Assembly (NCBI GenBank): GCA_029258925.1
Contig: JAPDJV010000014.1
Location: forward strand, 1 to 64,000
From: Thermoproteota archaeon
GTDB taxonomy: Archaea > Thermoproteota > Thermoprotei_A > EX4484-217-1 > JAPDJV01
Reading direction: 5' to 3'
Length of the DNA: 64,000 nt
The translations under genes and the position numbers were made by a program. Below, one piece after another: positions 9,183-17,864 of the stretch; position 1 is the first letter of the stretch, and each line of letters begins with the position of its first letter. The notes under the pieces are model-generated. The model saw nothing but the letters and a program-made list of their open reading frames with translations. It was not told the origin of the DNA and searched no databases.

Positions 9183-9250
9183 CCGTTAAACCCCGCCCTC
9201 TTCACCCCTTAACGGTCTAGCGCGATCGAGGGCTTCTTCATCGAAGTAGG
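9183..9250. other. GC-rich, self-complementary stretch between convergent genes
   Basis: In an otherwise AT-rich intergenic gap this stretch contains CCGTTAA (9183-9189) pairing with TTAACGG (9209-9215), GCCCTC near 9195 pairing with GAGGGC near 9228, and a small CTTC/GAAG hairpin near 9233-9246. It lies between two genes that converge, so it may be a terminator region or a small structured RNA. No known RNA family is recognised. Confidence 0.3.
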
Positions 9251-9267
9251 GTACTTAGTCGTTAATA

Positions 9268-9930
9268 CTATGTTTTCACAAGCTCTTTTATAAGTTGTTT
9301 AGCCTCATCGCTGCTTACTTCCTCGTAATCCTTTGAAGCCAGCTTCTTTCCAATAATAGACTTAATATTGTCCGAAGTTTTAGTGGGATCCGGCGAGTAG
9401 GGCACTGTAAAGACTATTTTACATGGAGTTCTGTCGGGTAATACTATAACAGAGAGGCCTTTCCCCTCATCATTAGTGTAAATTATCCTTACAGCACCTA
9501 CAGTTCTCTCTTCGCCTCCAATAATAGCCTTTACAGTAAAGATATCCTCTAAACCATCCTCAGTCGCACCAAGATACTCTACAACCATCTCCGGAATTTC
9601 AGCAGGTACCCTTTCCTCCAACAATTCTTTTAGAATGATCTTTGCTTTCTCCCCTGTTTCAGGTACAACTTTGAAGTGATGTAGTTCCAATGTATCCCAC
9701 TTCCACTTTATTTTTCCCTCTTCAACATCGTATTCCACAATTATTCTAATAACGTCTCCCTTATCCACACCGAGCTTCCTCAGTACTTCGAATAGTATTG
9801 CATTTAATTCCCCTGCTGCTCTAGCTATCTCCTTTGGATCAACTAGTCCCTTAGCTCCTGCAAATAGAACTCTCCTAATTTTATTAGCATATGCTCCCGC
9901 AATTATCAACCCCGATGAAACCCGAGGCAT
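9268..9930 (-). CDS. Archaeal conserved protein, probably DUF2258 family
   Basis: This 220-residue soluble protein starts MPRVSSGLIIAGAYANK, has a helical segment around 35-55 and an alternating beta/alpha pattern with several acidic stretches. I recall a crenarchaeal family of this length and start, annotated DUF2258, whose function is unknown. There is no signal peptide or membrane segment. It shares strand and a 36-base gap with the upstream Nudix gene, so they may be co-transcribed. The family name is from memory and should be treated as tentative. Confidence 0.6.
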   Translation of the reverse strand: MPRVSSGLIIAGAYANKIRRVLFAGAKGLVDPKEIARAAGELNAILFEVLRKLGVDKGDVIRIIVEYDVEEGKIKWKWDTLELHHFKVVPETGEKAKIILKELLEERVPAEIPEMVVEYLGATEDGLEDIFTVKAIIGGEERTVGAVRIIYTNDEGKGLSVIVLPDRTPCKIVFTVPYSPDPTKTSDNIKSIIGKKLASKDYEEVSSDEAKQLIKELVKT

Positions 9931-9966
9931 ATTCTCACCAGCATAATGCTATATGATGATGCATTA

Positions 9967-10410
9967 TTAAACGTATGTGTCGATCAATCCTTGATTAGCT
10001 AGAAGGCTAAGTGTCCCCGGGGTCAACTTAAGACCTCTTAACTCCCTTGGAGTAAACCATTTAGCGTCTGCCACGTCTCCTCCAGGCTTTATCTCTCTAG
10101 TTATTGGAGAAGCCAGGTAGTCCAATATTACGTAATGGTACTTCACACCTTCTGAGTCAGTTTCTATATACTCACAGATATATATGAGCGGGCCAACTCT
10201 AATCCTAATACCTGTTTCCTCAAAAACTTCCCTTTTAAGACCATCAGTAATCCTCTCCCCCACCTTAATAACTCCTCCAGGCAGAGACCAAAAGCCCTTT
10301 CTCGGAGGATTACCCCTTTTCACGAGTAGAACTCTTAAAACATTTTTAGCATCTATTATTAGTGCAGCTACAGCAGGGATAGGATATTTAGGATATGTTC
10401 GCCTGCTCAA
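9967..10410 (-). CDS. Nudix hydrolase
   Basis: The 147-residue protein contains a complete Nudix box: GGVIKVGE, seven residues, then REVFEETGI, followed by typical strands. Such enzymes hydrolyse nucleoside diphosphates linked to another group; small archaeal ones often act on ADP-ribose or damaged nucleotides. The substrate cannot be inferred from the sequence alone. It may be the first gene of a two-gene unit with the DUF2258-like gene downstream. Confidence 0.85.
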   Translation of the reverse strand: MSRRTYPKYPIPAVAALIIDAKNVLRVLLVKRGNPPRKGFWSLPGGVIKVGERITDGLKREVFEETGIRIRVGPLIYICEYIETDSEGVKYHYVILDYLASPITREIKPGGDVADAKWFTPRELRGLKLTPGTLSLLANQGLIDTYV

Positions 10411-10468
10411 TATTGTACACCGCTAAAAAATATAATTCCGAAAGAAATTAAGATTACGGGATAGGCGG

Positions 10469-10708
10469 GTGAAAAAGTTGGGATTTGATTATGTCACGAT
10501 TTCGGCTGAGGAAGATATTATCAAACTCCTTATGGAGAGAGCTTTAAGTATGGAAGACCTTAAGAGGGCCCTGGCCGAAAAATATCCTTTCATAGCTGTT
10601 AGAGTGGCTTTATCCAACCTTATTAGGAGGGGTATTGTAATTAAGGTTCTGAAGAATGATTCCAAGCGCTTCCATTTCACGCTATCTGCGAAGTGTCTTC
10701 AACATTAA
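10469..10708 (+). CDS. Small winged-helix-like protein
   Basis: This 79-residue protein has the helix-helix-wing pattern of a winged helix domain: an N-terminal helix EEDIIKLLMERALS, a turn helix MEDLKRALAEKYPF, a recognition helix VRVALSNLIRRGIV and a beta wing. It is a probable DNA-binding regulator or a component of a larger complex. The start is GTG at 10469 after GGCGGG. Its last 27 bases overlap the convergent trpS end, which is tolerable for a real gene. Confidence 0.6.
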   Translation: MKKLGFDYVTISAEEDIIKLLMERALSMEDLKRALAEKYPFIAVRVALSNLIRRGIVIKVLKNDSKRFHFTLSAKCLQH

Positions 10709-11800
10709 ACGTTCTTCTAGGAGTTGCCTAGCATAGTCCTTAAACCTCTCCTTTCTAGCTTGGTGCTCCTCTAAATATTTTCCAATTATCTCAGCTAGTT
10801 GAAGCTTACATTCACCGCAAATCCTCTTTCCCATTACACATTCCTCAAAAACCCTTCTCACCAGGTCGTCGTCCTCAACATGGTATAGCCATGTCTGATA
10901 GACTACACATATCTCAGGCATTCCTCCGAGCTTCCTCTGAAGTTCCACGCTCTCCCTTCCGCCAGTAAAAGCCCTCAATATCTTCCTTCTAGCTAGCTCA
11001 GGTGAATCGTTCAGCGTAAGATATCCCATTGGATCTCTCTTACTCATTTTACCTTCACCGCCTAGGCTTTTCTGAAGCTTGTGGTATACTGCTGATGGAG
11101 GTATGAAATTGTACAATGAGTCATATTTTCTCGCAATATCTCTGGTCAACCTTATATGGGGATCTTGGTCAGCTCCTACTGGAACTATTGTCGGCTTAGG
11201 TCCTCCAAAGCTGGAGTGCTGAGGTAATAGTATATCGGCTACCTGAATAATAGCTGAAATGTACATTCCTAGATGTTTTTCTCCGTAGATGGCTTCGAGC
11301 AGGTTCCTCGTAAGCCCTCTAGCAAAGAAAGCTCCCCACGCCAGTACTCTGAGTTCTTCTGATTGCCTGTAAACGTAGAGTCTTTTAGTATCTACTCCCA
11401 AGGCTAGAAGATCCGCTAAATTGTCTACTGCTATCTCTCTCGTTTTCTCTAATGGCAATCCATTGTCCTCCCATGCCTCGATGTCAGCTATAGCATAAAA
11501 TGCTATGGCCTTGGAACTTATTTTCTGGAAGTATATTATTTGCTCTGCTGTCATTTTGCTCCCAAAGTGGAATTCTCCAGAAGGTTTTATACCAGACATT
11601 ACTGCATAGGTCTCACCATTCTCAATAGCCTTTATTATTCTATTCAGATCCCTGTGTCCGAAAACTATGCCTCTTCTAAAATATCTATTAGGTTGAGGAA
11701 GTCTTTCAACAATTTCCTTAGTCACCCTCTCCATTCCGAATACCTTGATTAGCCTATCATAGTCTTCAACATCTTCTATCGACCATGGATCAAATATCAT
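10682..11800 (-). CDS. trpS: Tryptophanyl-tRNA synthetase
   Basis: This class Ic aminoacyl-tRNA synthetase charges tRNA-Trp. The HIGH-like signature is HFGS (residues 78-81, in PSGEFHFGSKMT) and the KMSKS-like loop is KMSKRDP. The region PVGADQDPHIRLTRDIA binds Trp and is typical of the archaeal/eukaryal type. A CGEC motif near the C-terminus is also common in this group. At 372 residues the length is normal. The ATG overlaps the stop of the HIT gene by four bases, so trpS is the last gene of a four-gene minus-strand unit. Confidence 0.95.
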   Translation of the reverse strand: MIFDPWSIEDVEDYDRLIKVFGMERVTKEIVERLPQPNRYFRRGIVFGHRDLNRIIKAIENGETYAVMSGIKPSGEFHFGSKMTAEQIIYFQKISSKAIAFYAIADIEAWEDNGLPLEKTREIAVDNLADLLALGVDTKRLYVYRQSEELRVLAWGAFFARGLTRNLLEAIYGEKHLGMYISAIIQVADILLPQHSSFGGPKPTIVPVGADQDPHIRLTRDIARKYDSLYNFIPPSAVYHKLQKSLGGEGKMSKRDPMGYLTLNDSPELARRKILRAFTGGRESVELQRKLGGMPEICVVYQTWLYHVEDDDLVRRVFEECVMGKRICGECKLQLAEIIGKYLEEHQARKERFKDYARQLLEERLMLKTLRR

Positions 11801-12297
11801 TTTATCACCTCCTTTAATCCTTCTAGAATTTTTCTATAAGTGTCAGCTAGACTCTCTGGTATCACCTTAGTCTCCGAGATCACAGGCATAAAGTTTGTGT
11901 CGCCAATCCACCGCGGTACTACGTGGAAGTGTATGTGGTCTTCTAGTCCTGCACCGCTTGCTCTTCCCAAGTTTAATCCAATGTTGAAGCCATCAGGTTT
12001 TAAAACGTTTCTCAAAGTCTTCACCATCAATCTGGTCAGAGCCATGATTTCGAGCATTTCATCATCATGAAGATCTACGATATCCGGGACATGTCTATAA
12101 GGTGCTATGAGTAGGTGTCCATTATTGTAGGGATACTTGTTCATTACAACGAAAGCCTTCTCCCCCCGATACACAACGAGATTCTCTGCATCATTTTCTT
12201 CCTTAAATGCTTTGCAGAGAAAACAGCCTTCGTCTTTAGGCTGCAATATGTACTTTATTCTCCAAGGCGCCCACAATATTTTCAAGCTCACCACCAT
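11797..12297 (-). CDS. HIT-family nucleotide hydrolase or transferase
   Basis: The protein ends with the histidine triad HIHFHVVPRW, preceded by RHVPDIVDLHDDE and GFNIGLNLG, the hallmarks of Hint/Fhit-type enzymes that hydrolyse AMP from adenylylated substrates. CFLC near the N-terminus suggests a bound zinc. The open frame reaches back to a TTG at 12321, but AGGAGA and GGTGGTGAG lie inside it, so translation more likely starts between 12297 and 12285, which gives the usual ILWAPWR beginning. Located between the prepilin peptidase and trpS in one operon. Confidence 0.9.
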   Translation of the reverse strand: MVVSLKILWAPWRIKYILQPKDEGCFLCKAFKEENDAENLVVYRGEKAFVVMNKYPYNNGHLLIAPYRHVPDIVDLHDDEMLEIMALTRLMVKTLRNVLKPDGFNIGLNLGRASGAGLEDHIHFHVVPRWIGDTNFMPVISETKVIPESLADTYRKILEGLKEVIK

Positions 12298-12324
12298 TCT
12301 CCTATAATAATACTGCATCAACTT

Positions 12325-13110
12325 TTATTTCAATACACTTATAAAAAGAACTATGAAGAGGTCTCCTAAATAGATCGCTAGGAAGTACCCTATCAACATG
12401 AAGACCATCATTGGGAGGCCTGGAGTAACCCAAATATAATCATCTGGCGAGAGAAGGCCTCTTTCCACCATTCTCCTAATATCCTCCACCTTTTCCTCAA
12501 TAGGCTCATTTACATCAACGGTAACCCTGAACCTCCTTAAAACCCCTTTACCGGGCAGTACTTTTATCTCCTCGAGCGGATACATGAACTTAGAGTTCAT
12601 AAAGTCTTTCATCTTAATGGGCTTCCCTATCATCAATACCAGTATTTTCCTCCAAAAATTTCCTCCCTGTTTTAATAATTTCGTTCTTTTAAACAATAGA
12701 TTGCTGGATAAGAAGTATATCGCTAATAGGGATGAAGATAAACTTGAGTATATTATGAAGGAGGGAATAAACAGAGGCATTACATCAAATAGAGGCTTGA
12801 TCAGCAAAGGTTTCCACGGATGATAAATCGAGACGACTAGAAAGGCTAGAAAGTCTGCTCCCCCCAGTAGCCCAAGATATGAAAAAGTGAATCCCACAGT
12901 GAATGCTATTATTATGGAAAGCAATATTGCTAGAATTCTGAGGGGATCGGGATCAAATAAAAATTCCATTAAAGATAATAATCCACCTATTGAACCAGAT
13001 ATAATCCACAGGATAGGGGTTACTTCCCTTTCCTTAATATCAGTATATGTAGCATAAAGTAGCGTCAGGGACATGCACAATACTTTGAGGAACTCTAGCG
13101 ACAACTGCAT
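12325..13110 (-). CDS. Archaeal prepilin peptidase (PibD/EppA/FlaK type, A24 family)
   Basis: This 261-residue membrane aspartyl protease carries both catalytic motifs: YTDIKEREV after the first membrane helix (Asp24) and GLLGGAD (GxHyD) in the second half of the membrane domain. It cuts class III signal peptides of archaellins and pilins at the inner membrane face. The window contains three such substrates (457-891, 893-1321, 63067-63561). Several hydrophobic helices are followed by a soluble insertion (about 175-230) and a last membrane helix. The first 16 bases overlap the DHH gene. Assignment to the family is firm; the substrates are inferred. Confidence 0.8.
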   Translation of the reverse strand: MQLSLEFLKVLCMSLTLLYATYTDIKEREVTPILWIISGSIGGLLSLMEFLFDPDPLRILAILLSIIIAFTVGFTFSYLGLLGGADFLAFLVVSIYHPWKPLLIKPLFDVMPLFIPSFIIYSSLSSSLLAIYFLSSNLLFKRTKLLKQGGNFWRKILVLMIGKPIKMKDFMNSKFMYPLEEIKVLPGKGVLRRFRVTVDVNEPIEEKVEDIRRMVERGLLSPDDYIWVTPGLPMMVFMLIGYFLAIYLGDLFIVLFISVLK

Positions 13111-14066
13111 TGCTCCTCTAATCCCTCCTTAACTGCTTTTAAAAGCCTGCTTATTTTCCGATAATATCCTAAGCGAGCAAGCATTTTATCAAAGAAATTG
13201 TATTCGAGAGACCCTCCTGCAGCAAATGGGTGACCCCCTCCTCCAAGTCTGAGAGCTATTGGGACAAGATCTATTTTATTATTGCCTCTTCTAAGACTAA
13301 CATGTCCCTTCTTAGAGACGACTGCAATTATGTCGTAACCTCTCTCCGCTAGTATTTCTGTAATCTCTCCAGCCGATATTTCTGCCAATATTACTGCAAT
13401 TCTTAGATTGTCTACTTTGTACTCCCTCAACTTTTTAATAGCTTTCTCGAGTAACACTTTCTCTCTTTCAACTCTTCTACTATAAACTGACTCAAGCTCG
13501 CTGTCCCATAAAATTCCCTCCCTAAACTTGGATATCAGCCTCTCCCTACTATATCCTGAAGCCAGAACCTTGCACAACTTTATACTCAAATCAATTTTCC
13601 TTATCCAGAAGTCTGCGTCCGTGGCAAGCTCCGCTAGCCGCTTACTGAACTCGTCTCCTTCACCAAATCTCTCATACACTAGCATTGCCGCACACTTACT
13701 CGTATCAATGATTAACTCGTTAACCACATTTCTAGCGGAACTTATCTGATCCTCACTCCACAAATGATGATCTATCCAAATAATGGTGTTCCCTCGCTCC
13801 TTTATAGCAGCTAGTAAGCTAATCGCCTTACCGAAAATCCTATTATTTGGACCTATATCGCTTATTATTATTTCAGATCCCGAAACGCCGGATTTCAGTA
13901 TCCTAATCAGAACGCTATGAAATAGGTATGGTTCCGTTAGATACACTTTAAAACCTCTACGCGTCCTATCAGCATATCTTCCAATTATTGCTGCGGAAGC
14001 TATACCGTCCAGATCCTTCCAGTGGGAGATACTCAGGACATTGCTACGTGAGACTTTTTCGACCAT
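13095..14066 (-). CDS. DHH-family phosphoesterase
   Basis: The 323-residue protein has the DHH superfamily motifs in order: SHWKDLDGIASA (motif I), IISDIGP (motif II), IIWIDHHLW (the DHH motif), and the DHHA1 end GGGGHPFAAGGS. Members hydrolyse nanoRNA, pAp or cyclic dinucleotides, or act as RecJ-like nucleases; the archaeal role here is not known. It is the first gene of a unit followed by the prepilin peptidase, HIT protein and trpS. Metal-binding Asp and His residues all appear intact. Confidence 0.85.
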   Translation of the reverse strand: MVEKVSRSNVLSISHWKDLDGIASAAIIGRYADRTRRGFKVYLTEPYLFHSVLIRILKSGVSGSEIIISDIGPNNRIFGKAISLLAAIKERGNTIIWIDHHLWSEDQISSARNVVNELIIDTSKCAAMLVYERFGEGDEFSKRLAELATDADFWIRKIDLSIKLCKVLASGYSRERLISKFREGILWDSELESVYSRRVEREKVLLEKAIKKLREYKVDNLRIAVILAEISAGEITEILAERGYDIIAVVSKKGHVSLRRGNNKIDLVPIALRLGGGGHPFAAGGSLEYNFFDKMLARLGYYRKISRLLKAVKEGLEEQCSCR

Positions 14067-14250
14067 TTAGCAACCCCATATTGGCATTAAATACGTTGAC
14101 GTGGTGGAGTCGACTTGAAGAAGCTTTTTACTACTATTATATTAAGTCTTCGCTATTTCTACTCTAATTGTTTTAATAGGTTTTACTATTCTCTAGAGAG
14201 GCCCAAGTGAGCTCAAAATATTGTGGGGTGCTGGTTTTGATGTGGCCATG

Positions 14251-15771
14251 TTACTCCATGGAATCCCTTATGCCTTCATCCGTTATCATAAACACTGTCT
14301 CCCCCTCAGGTAGATGAGGAGCGTCGACGATCCTAGCTATCCTCTTACCTCCTCTGCTTTTCCTCAACTGAACTCTTACACCTGGAGCATGATACAATAT
14401 GTGCCCTCCTACAGCCTGTGTGGGATCTCCATAAAATACGTCGGGTCTGGCCATAACTTGATTCGTCACCACAACTGCGATGTTGAACATTTCAGCCAGC
14501 CTCAACAGTTGGTGCAAGTGCTGGTTTAGTTTCTGTTGTCTTGCAGCCAAATTTTCTCTTCCAACATATTCCGCTCTAAAGTGGCCTGTAACAGAGTCAA
14601 CTACGACTAATTTTATGTTCTCTTTCTTAGCCAAGTCGAAGAGTTCTTCCACAACAGCCATTTGATGATCGCTATTAACGGCTCTAATATAGAATATATT
14701 TGACATTACAGTGTCGGGGTCTAGACCCAAACCTCTGGCCATAGCCTCTATTCTCTCCCACCTAAATGTACCCTCTGCATCAATGTACGCTGCTTTTGCC
14801 TGGAGGCCTCCCCTATCGGGTGGTAGCTGCACGTTCACTGAAAGCTGATGACATATTTGAGTATTGTGAAGTATTAGACCGTTTGCTGATACGAAGTTTT
14901 GTGTTGAGGGAACAACTAGGTCATACACGTAATCATTGTAGTCCAGCAATTTGACAGACTTGATCGTATGAAGACTTAGCTTTCTAGGAATGTAACCGTG
15001 TTCTCCCACGGAAGACTCGTTTAAAGTGTTCTCATACAACTCTAAAACATTTGAGTCTGTCCATAAACCAACCACGATATCTCCAACAGAGAGTTCAGCA
15101 GTCTTAGTCCAGCTAAGCTTTTTTCCATCGAATATTAGAAATGGGTGTGTTGGAGTTACTCTCACAATCTTTCCGTCATCAGTTACGATTTCAACAACCT
15201 TTTCAGCCCATTCCCTGTAAATGTGTGTTGCACGTGTAACTATCAGGCCTCCATCACTATTTAGAGCTAAGACCTCTATTGGCCTCTGTAAATCAATTAT
15301 AAGTCCATTATCAAATGATCTTCCTCTATAGCGGGAATAGTATTTATCAAACATTTCCTCTATACACTCGACGTGTGGAATGTCGTCATTGAAATATAAT
15401 ATCTGCGTGTCTCCCGAGAAACACTTCCCCGTCCCAAACTCTCCGAAGAACTCTGTTATAGTTTTGGTTTCAACACCCCCTCCCAAGAGGGCGTCAAGAT
15501 TTCTACTCCCAGTAGTAATTTTCTTGATTGCAGCTCTCTCCATCTTTAATTCTAGAGCAGTCTTAAACCTTATGTCAAGAGCTTCTCTTGCAGCACTAAT
15601 TATTCTCTTTGCGGTGCTCAAAGGTATTCCAATGGTTTTACTTAAAACTGTGGGTGAAGCTACTGCCAGTGCTTCAAGTGTCCCGTAACCTGCTTCAACT
15701 AGTTTTGCGGCAGTGCTTTCACCTACACCTGGTAGATCGGTAAGGGATGTAATCTTCTTTTTCGTAATAAT
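14251..15771 (-). CDS. radA: RadA recombinase with a mini-intein and an apparent ATT start codon
   Basis: RadA forms the archaeal recombination filament. The host shows an N-terminal helix-hairpin-helix domain ([19 protein letters not shown]), Walker A GEFGTGK, Walker [10 protein letters not shown] and loop motifs ([23 protein letters not shown]). An intein interrupts it after the Walker A lysine. With the intein the gene encodes 506 residues, without it about 319, a normal RadA. The conserved N-terminal domain runs in frame back to a TAA at 15772-15774, with no ATG, GTG or TTG until 15621. Initiation is therefore most likely at ATT 15771 or 15768, just after GGGGGA. Confidence 0.9.
   Translation of the reverse strand: MITKKKITSLTDLPGVGESTAAKLVEAGYGTLEALAVASPTVLSKTIGIPLSTAKRIISAAREALDIRFKTALELKMERAAIKKITTGSRNLDALLGGGVETKTITEFFGEFGTGKCFSGDTQILYFNDDIPHVECIEEMFDKYYSRYRGRSFDNGLIIDLQRPIEVLALNSDGGLIVTRATHIYREWAEKVVEIVTDDGKIVRVTPTHPFLIFDGKKLSWTKTAELSVGDIVVGLWTDSNVLELYENTLNESSVGEHGYIPRKLSLHTIKSVKLLDYNDYVYDLVVPSTQNFVSANGLILHNTQICHQLSVNVQLPPDRGGLQAKAAYIDAEGTFRWERIEAMARGLGLDPDTVMSNIFYIRAVNSDHQMAVVEELFDLAKKENIKLVVVDSVTGHFRAEYVGRENLAARQQKLNQHLHQLLRLAEMFNIAVVVTNQVMARPDVFYGDPTQAVGGHILYHAPGVRVQLRKSRGGKRIARIVDAPHLPEGETVFMITDEGIRDSME
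14863..15423 (-). other. RadA mini-intein (187 residues)
   Basis: The element runs from Cys ([14 protein letters not shown]) to Asn (GLILHN), followed by Thr as the +1 residue. It sits between the Walker A Gly-Lys and Thr. Block A, block B ([10 protein letters not shown] with the conserved His), block F ([18 protein letters not shown]) and block G (LHN) are all canonical, so splicing is expected. No homing endonuclease domain is present. The sequence pattern, including [11 protein letters not shown] and [14 protein letters not shown], strongly resembles the RadA mini-intein I know from Pyrococcus, inserted at the same site. Confidence 0.95.
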
Positions 15772-15811
15772 TTATCCCCCTGCAACTTATTCAGGAAATC
15801 TCTTTAGCTTA

Positions 15812-15823
15812 GATATTTATATT
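15812..15823 (-). promoter_or_regulatory. TATA box of radA
   Basis: On the minus strand AATATAAATATC lies about 45 bases upstream of the proposed ATT start. A transcript starting about 25 bases downstream, near 15790, would have a leader of about 20 bases carrying GGGGGA. This spacing supports initiation near 15771 rather than at the distant TTG 15621. Confidence 0.5.
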
Positions 15824-15986
15824 CTTTATCATTTGTTTCAGCGGGTAAACTAAAGTAAACTATGTTCATGGAGAGGTTGCCGAAAGTATTAATTGGGCAT
15901 AAGACTATTTTTATAGTTGAATTCCATAATACTCTAATACTACTGAAAACTAATTATGATATGGTTGGAGTGGGGGTGAAGTGGGG

Positions 15987-16298
15987 ATGTCTACTCAGAG
16001 AGATGCAAAGATATTTAACGAGGAGGCCCTTGAACGTCTCGTAAAAGTTGAGAAGAAAGATGAGGGTCCCAAGAGGTCTTGGATAAACAAGATGATGCAG
16101 TCAGCTAGATTACATTATAAGAAGTGTCCTTATTATGATCACAAGACTAAAATGTGTTTCATAGCCTTAGGTGAAAAATGTAATAGGGATGGAAGATTTG
16201 ATGGATGTCAAGTATTTATTGAATTTATTGAGGCAAAATATGATGACTATGTTAAGAGGAATGCGCCATTGCCCGTTGACTTCTTAGACCTAGTTTAG
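15987..16298 (+). CDS. Conserved-looking small protein with four cysteines
   Basis: The 103-residue protein has charged N-terminal helices, then a compact cysteine region (KKCPYYDHKTKMCF, EKCNRDG, DGCQVF) that could bind zinc or an iron-sulfur cluster, then a helix (VFIEFIEAKYDDYVKR). ATG at 15987 is chosen because GGGGGTGA lies about ten bases ahead of it; an in-frame GTG at 15981 is too close to that site. It is 16 bases ahead of the next gene and probably in one operon with it. No function is recognised. Confidence 0.65.
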   Translation: MSTQRDAKIFNEEALERLVKVEKKDEGPKRSWINKMMQSARLHYKKCPYYDHKTKMCFIALGEKCNRDGRFDGCQVFIEFIEAKYDDYVKRNAPLPVDFLDLV

Positions 16299-16314
16299 TA
16301 GTGGAGGAAAGTCT

Positions 16315-16731
16315 ATGCCAAGTCTAAGAGTGATGTTTACTCACATATCGGCTGAGAGGGTGTCCGAGACTACGCCTGCTGGAATACAGTTTCAGACACA
16401 GCTTTCAGTACCTAGCGGAGATCTTCTACTTAATGAGAGGGTTCTGAAAGTCCCATTTGTATTCAATATGACGAGCACCCCTCCGATAATATCCTTAACG
16501 CTGAAGGGATATGTTGTATTAGAGGGGGAGGAAAAGGAGTTAAGGAATATCTATGAGGAGATAAAAAAGAAGAGGCCTCCCCAATACATTGTCATGGCTA
16601 CACTACATAATTCCATGGTTGAAGCCATATTATTATCTAGAGAAGTAGGTGTTCCTCCGCCATTGCCACTGCCAAAAATAGACGCGTTGAAACCCAAAGT
16701 GGGAAGAGACTACACATTAAAAACCATATAG
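16315..16731 (+). CDS. Archaeal conserved protein of unknown function
   Basis: This 138-residue soluble protein has an alternating beta pattern (LRVMFTHISAERV, GIQFQTQLSVPSG, PPIISLTLKGYVVLEG), a helical segment KELRNIYEEIKKKRPPQ, then MVEAILLSREVGVPPPLPLPKI. The beta-rich start with an 'SAER' motif reminds me of the SecB-like fold seen in some archaeal proteins, but the likeness is weak and I do not assign it. The GTG or ATG start follows a GGAGG site (gtggaggaaagtct). Likely co-transcribed with the cysteine protein upstream. Confidence 0.6.
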   Translation: MPSLRVMFTHISAERVSETTPAGIQFQTQLSVPSGDLLLNERVLKVPFVFNMTSTPPIISLTLKGYVVLEGEEKELRNIYEEIKKKRPPQYIVMATLHNSMVEAILLSREVGVPPPLPLPKIDALKPKVGRDYTLKTI

Positions 16732-16741
16732 ACCGAGTTCT

Positions 16742-17725
16742 TCAAATTCTTGAGGTTTTAGCCAATTCGTCGAGGGCTCTGAGCCTCTTCACAATATTGG
16801 GGTGAGTCGAGAAGAGCTCAGCAATACTCTCCCATATGCTGAGCTCCTTTGACTTTAGCTTCTCCACTTCAACCATCAACCATTTATCACCGCTTAGACT
16901 CCTTATTTCCTCCGCGTCGCTTACTGCCCTTATCGGATCGGTAATAAACAGTGCCCTGAAATGCGAGTAGCTTGATGGATCGACTCCTCTAAACCTCATA
17001 GAGCTCGTGGCCAGAGTTATTCTAGTGAGTGCCAGCTGCAGTTTTCTGGCACCGTCTTCAACAACCATTGCACTATGTGCATCCGCATAGTACTCTCTAA
17101 GCCTGCTTAATCCGAGTATCATCAAGTTTAGAAGCCATGAAGCAACTATTAGGCCTGCTCCAATAGCGAACAGAGCTCCCTCATTCCTCTCACTCCTCCT
17201 GCTCCCATAGAGACCGGCTATCATCAACCATCTGCCAATAGTAAAGACCAGCGCTGGGAGAACCGATACCAACATCATGATTGCTACATCTCTGTGTTTC
17301 AAGTGTCCTATTTCATGACCCACAACAGCTTCCACCTCGCTTGGTGGAAGAGCTTCAAGGAGACCTCTAGTAACGGCTATTCTACTCCCAGCTATAGGGG
17401 ATCCATATGCGAAGGCGTTTGGAATAGGTATTTCCGCTATTAGAAGTCTCGGAGGCTTAATTCCGCTCCTTCTAGATATTCTCTCGACAGCCTCCTTCAA
17501 CCACTCTAATTCTCCCCGAGCGGGCTCCCTTACTTTATAAACTAGGTCTATTATGAAAGGTGCTATCAGCCACTGTATAACGTTGAAGAAGACCACCAGG
17601 CTTCCCACAACAATTATGTCAGTTATTCCTAAGTAATTCAATACTACTACTACGATTAGCGACGTAAACCCTATTATTAATGCTAGTGTGCCCAGTATCG
17701 TTAATCTTAGTCTCCAGAGCCCCAC
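16742..17725 (-). CDS. htpX: HtpX-like membrane zinc metalloprotease
   Basis: This M48 protease has two N-terminal membrane helices, a cytoplasmic catalytic site VGHEIGHLKHRD (HExxH) and a downstream glutamate region in REYYADAHSAMV. Two more hydrophobic helices lie around residues 145-210. It takes part in membrane protein quality control. Length (327) and order of elements match HtpX. It is convergent to the upstream gene and divergent from the TRAM gene, with its own promoter region at 17730-17800. Confidence 0.9.
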   Translation of the reverse strand: MGLWRLRLTILGTLALIIGFTSLIVVVVLNYLGITDIIVVGSLVVFFNVIQWLIAPFIIDLVYKVREPARGELEWLKEAVERISRRSGIKPPRLLIAEIPIPNAFAYGSPIAGSRIAVTRGLLEALPPSEVEAVVGHEIGHLKHRDVAIMMLVSVLPALVFTIGRWLMIAGLYGSRRSERNEGALFAIGAGLIVASWLLNLMILGLSRLREYYADAHSAMVVEDGARKLQLALTRITLATSSMRFRGVDPSSYSHFRALFITDPIRAVSDAEEIRSLSGDKWLMVEVEKLKSKELSIWESIAELFSTHPNIVKRLRALDELAKTSRI

Positions 17726-17864
17726 ACTTCCACCCCTTAATTATATATTATACAGCGAGTTAAAAGCATTTTTAATGACTTGAACCCTCCTATCTAAACG
17801 CTTATTAAATAGTTTGTGTAGAGAAACGAAGTGTCAAAACAGTCTATGTGAGTGTTAAGAGAAA

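Noticed and set aside
9183-9250. C/D box guide RNA in the GC-rich gap
   Set aside because: Candidate C boxes on the minus strand differ from the consensus and no CUGA D box is present at the right distance.
15862-16044. Plus-strand 60-codon frame upstream of the cysteine protein
   Set aside because: Overlaps the start of 15987-16298 in another frame, and has no motif or ribosome site.
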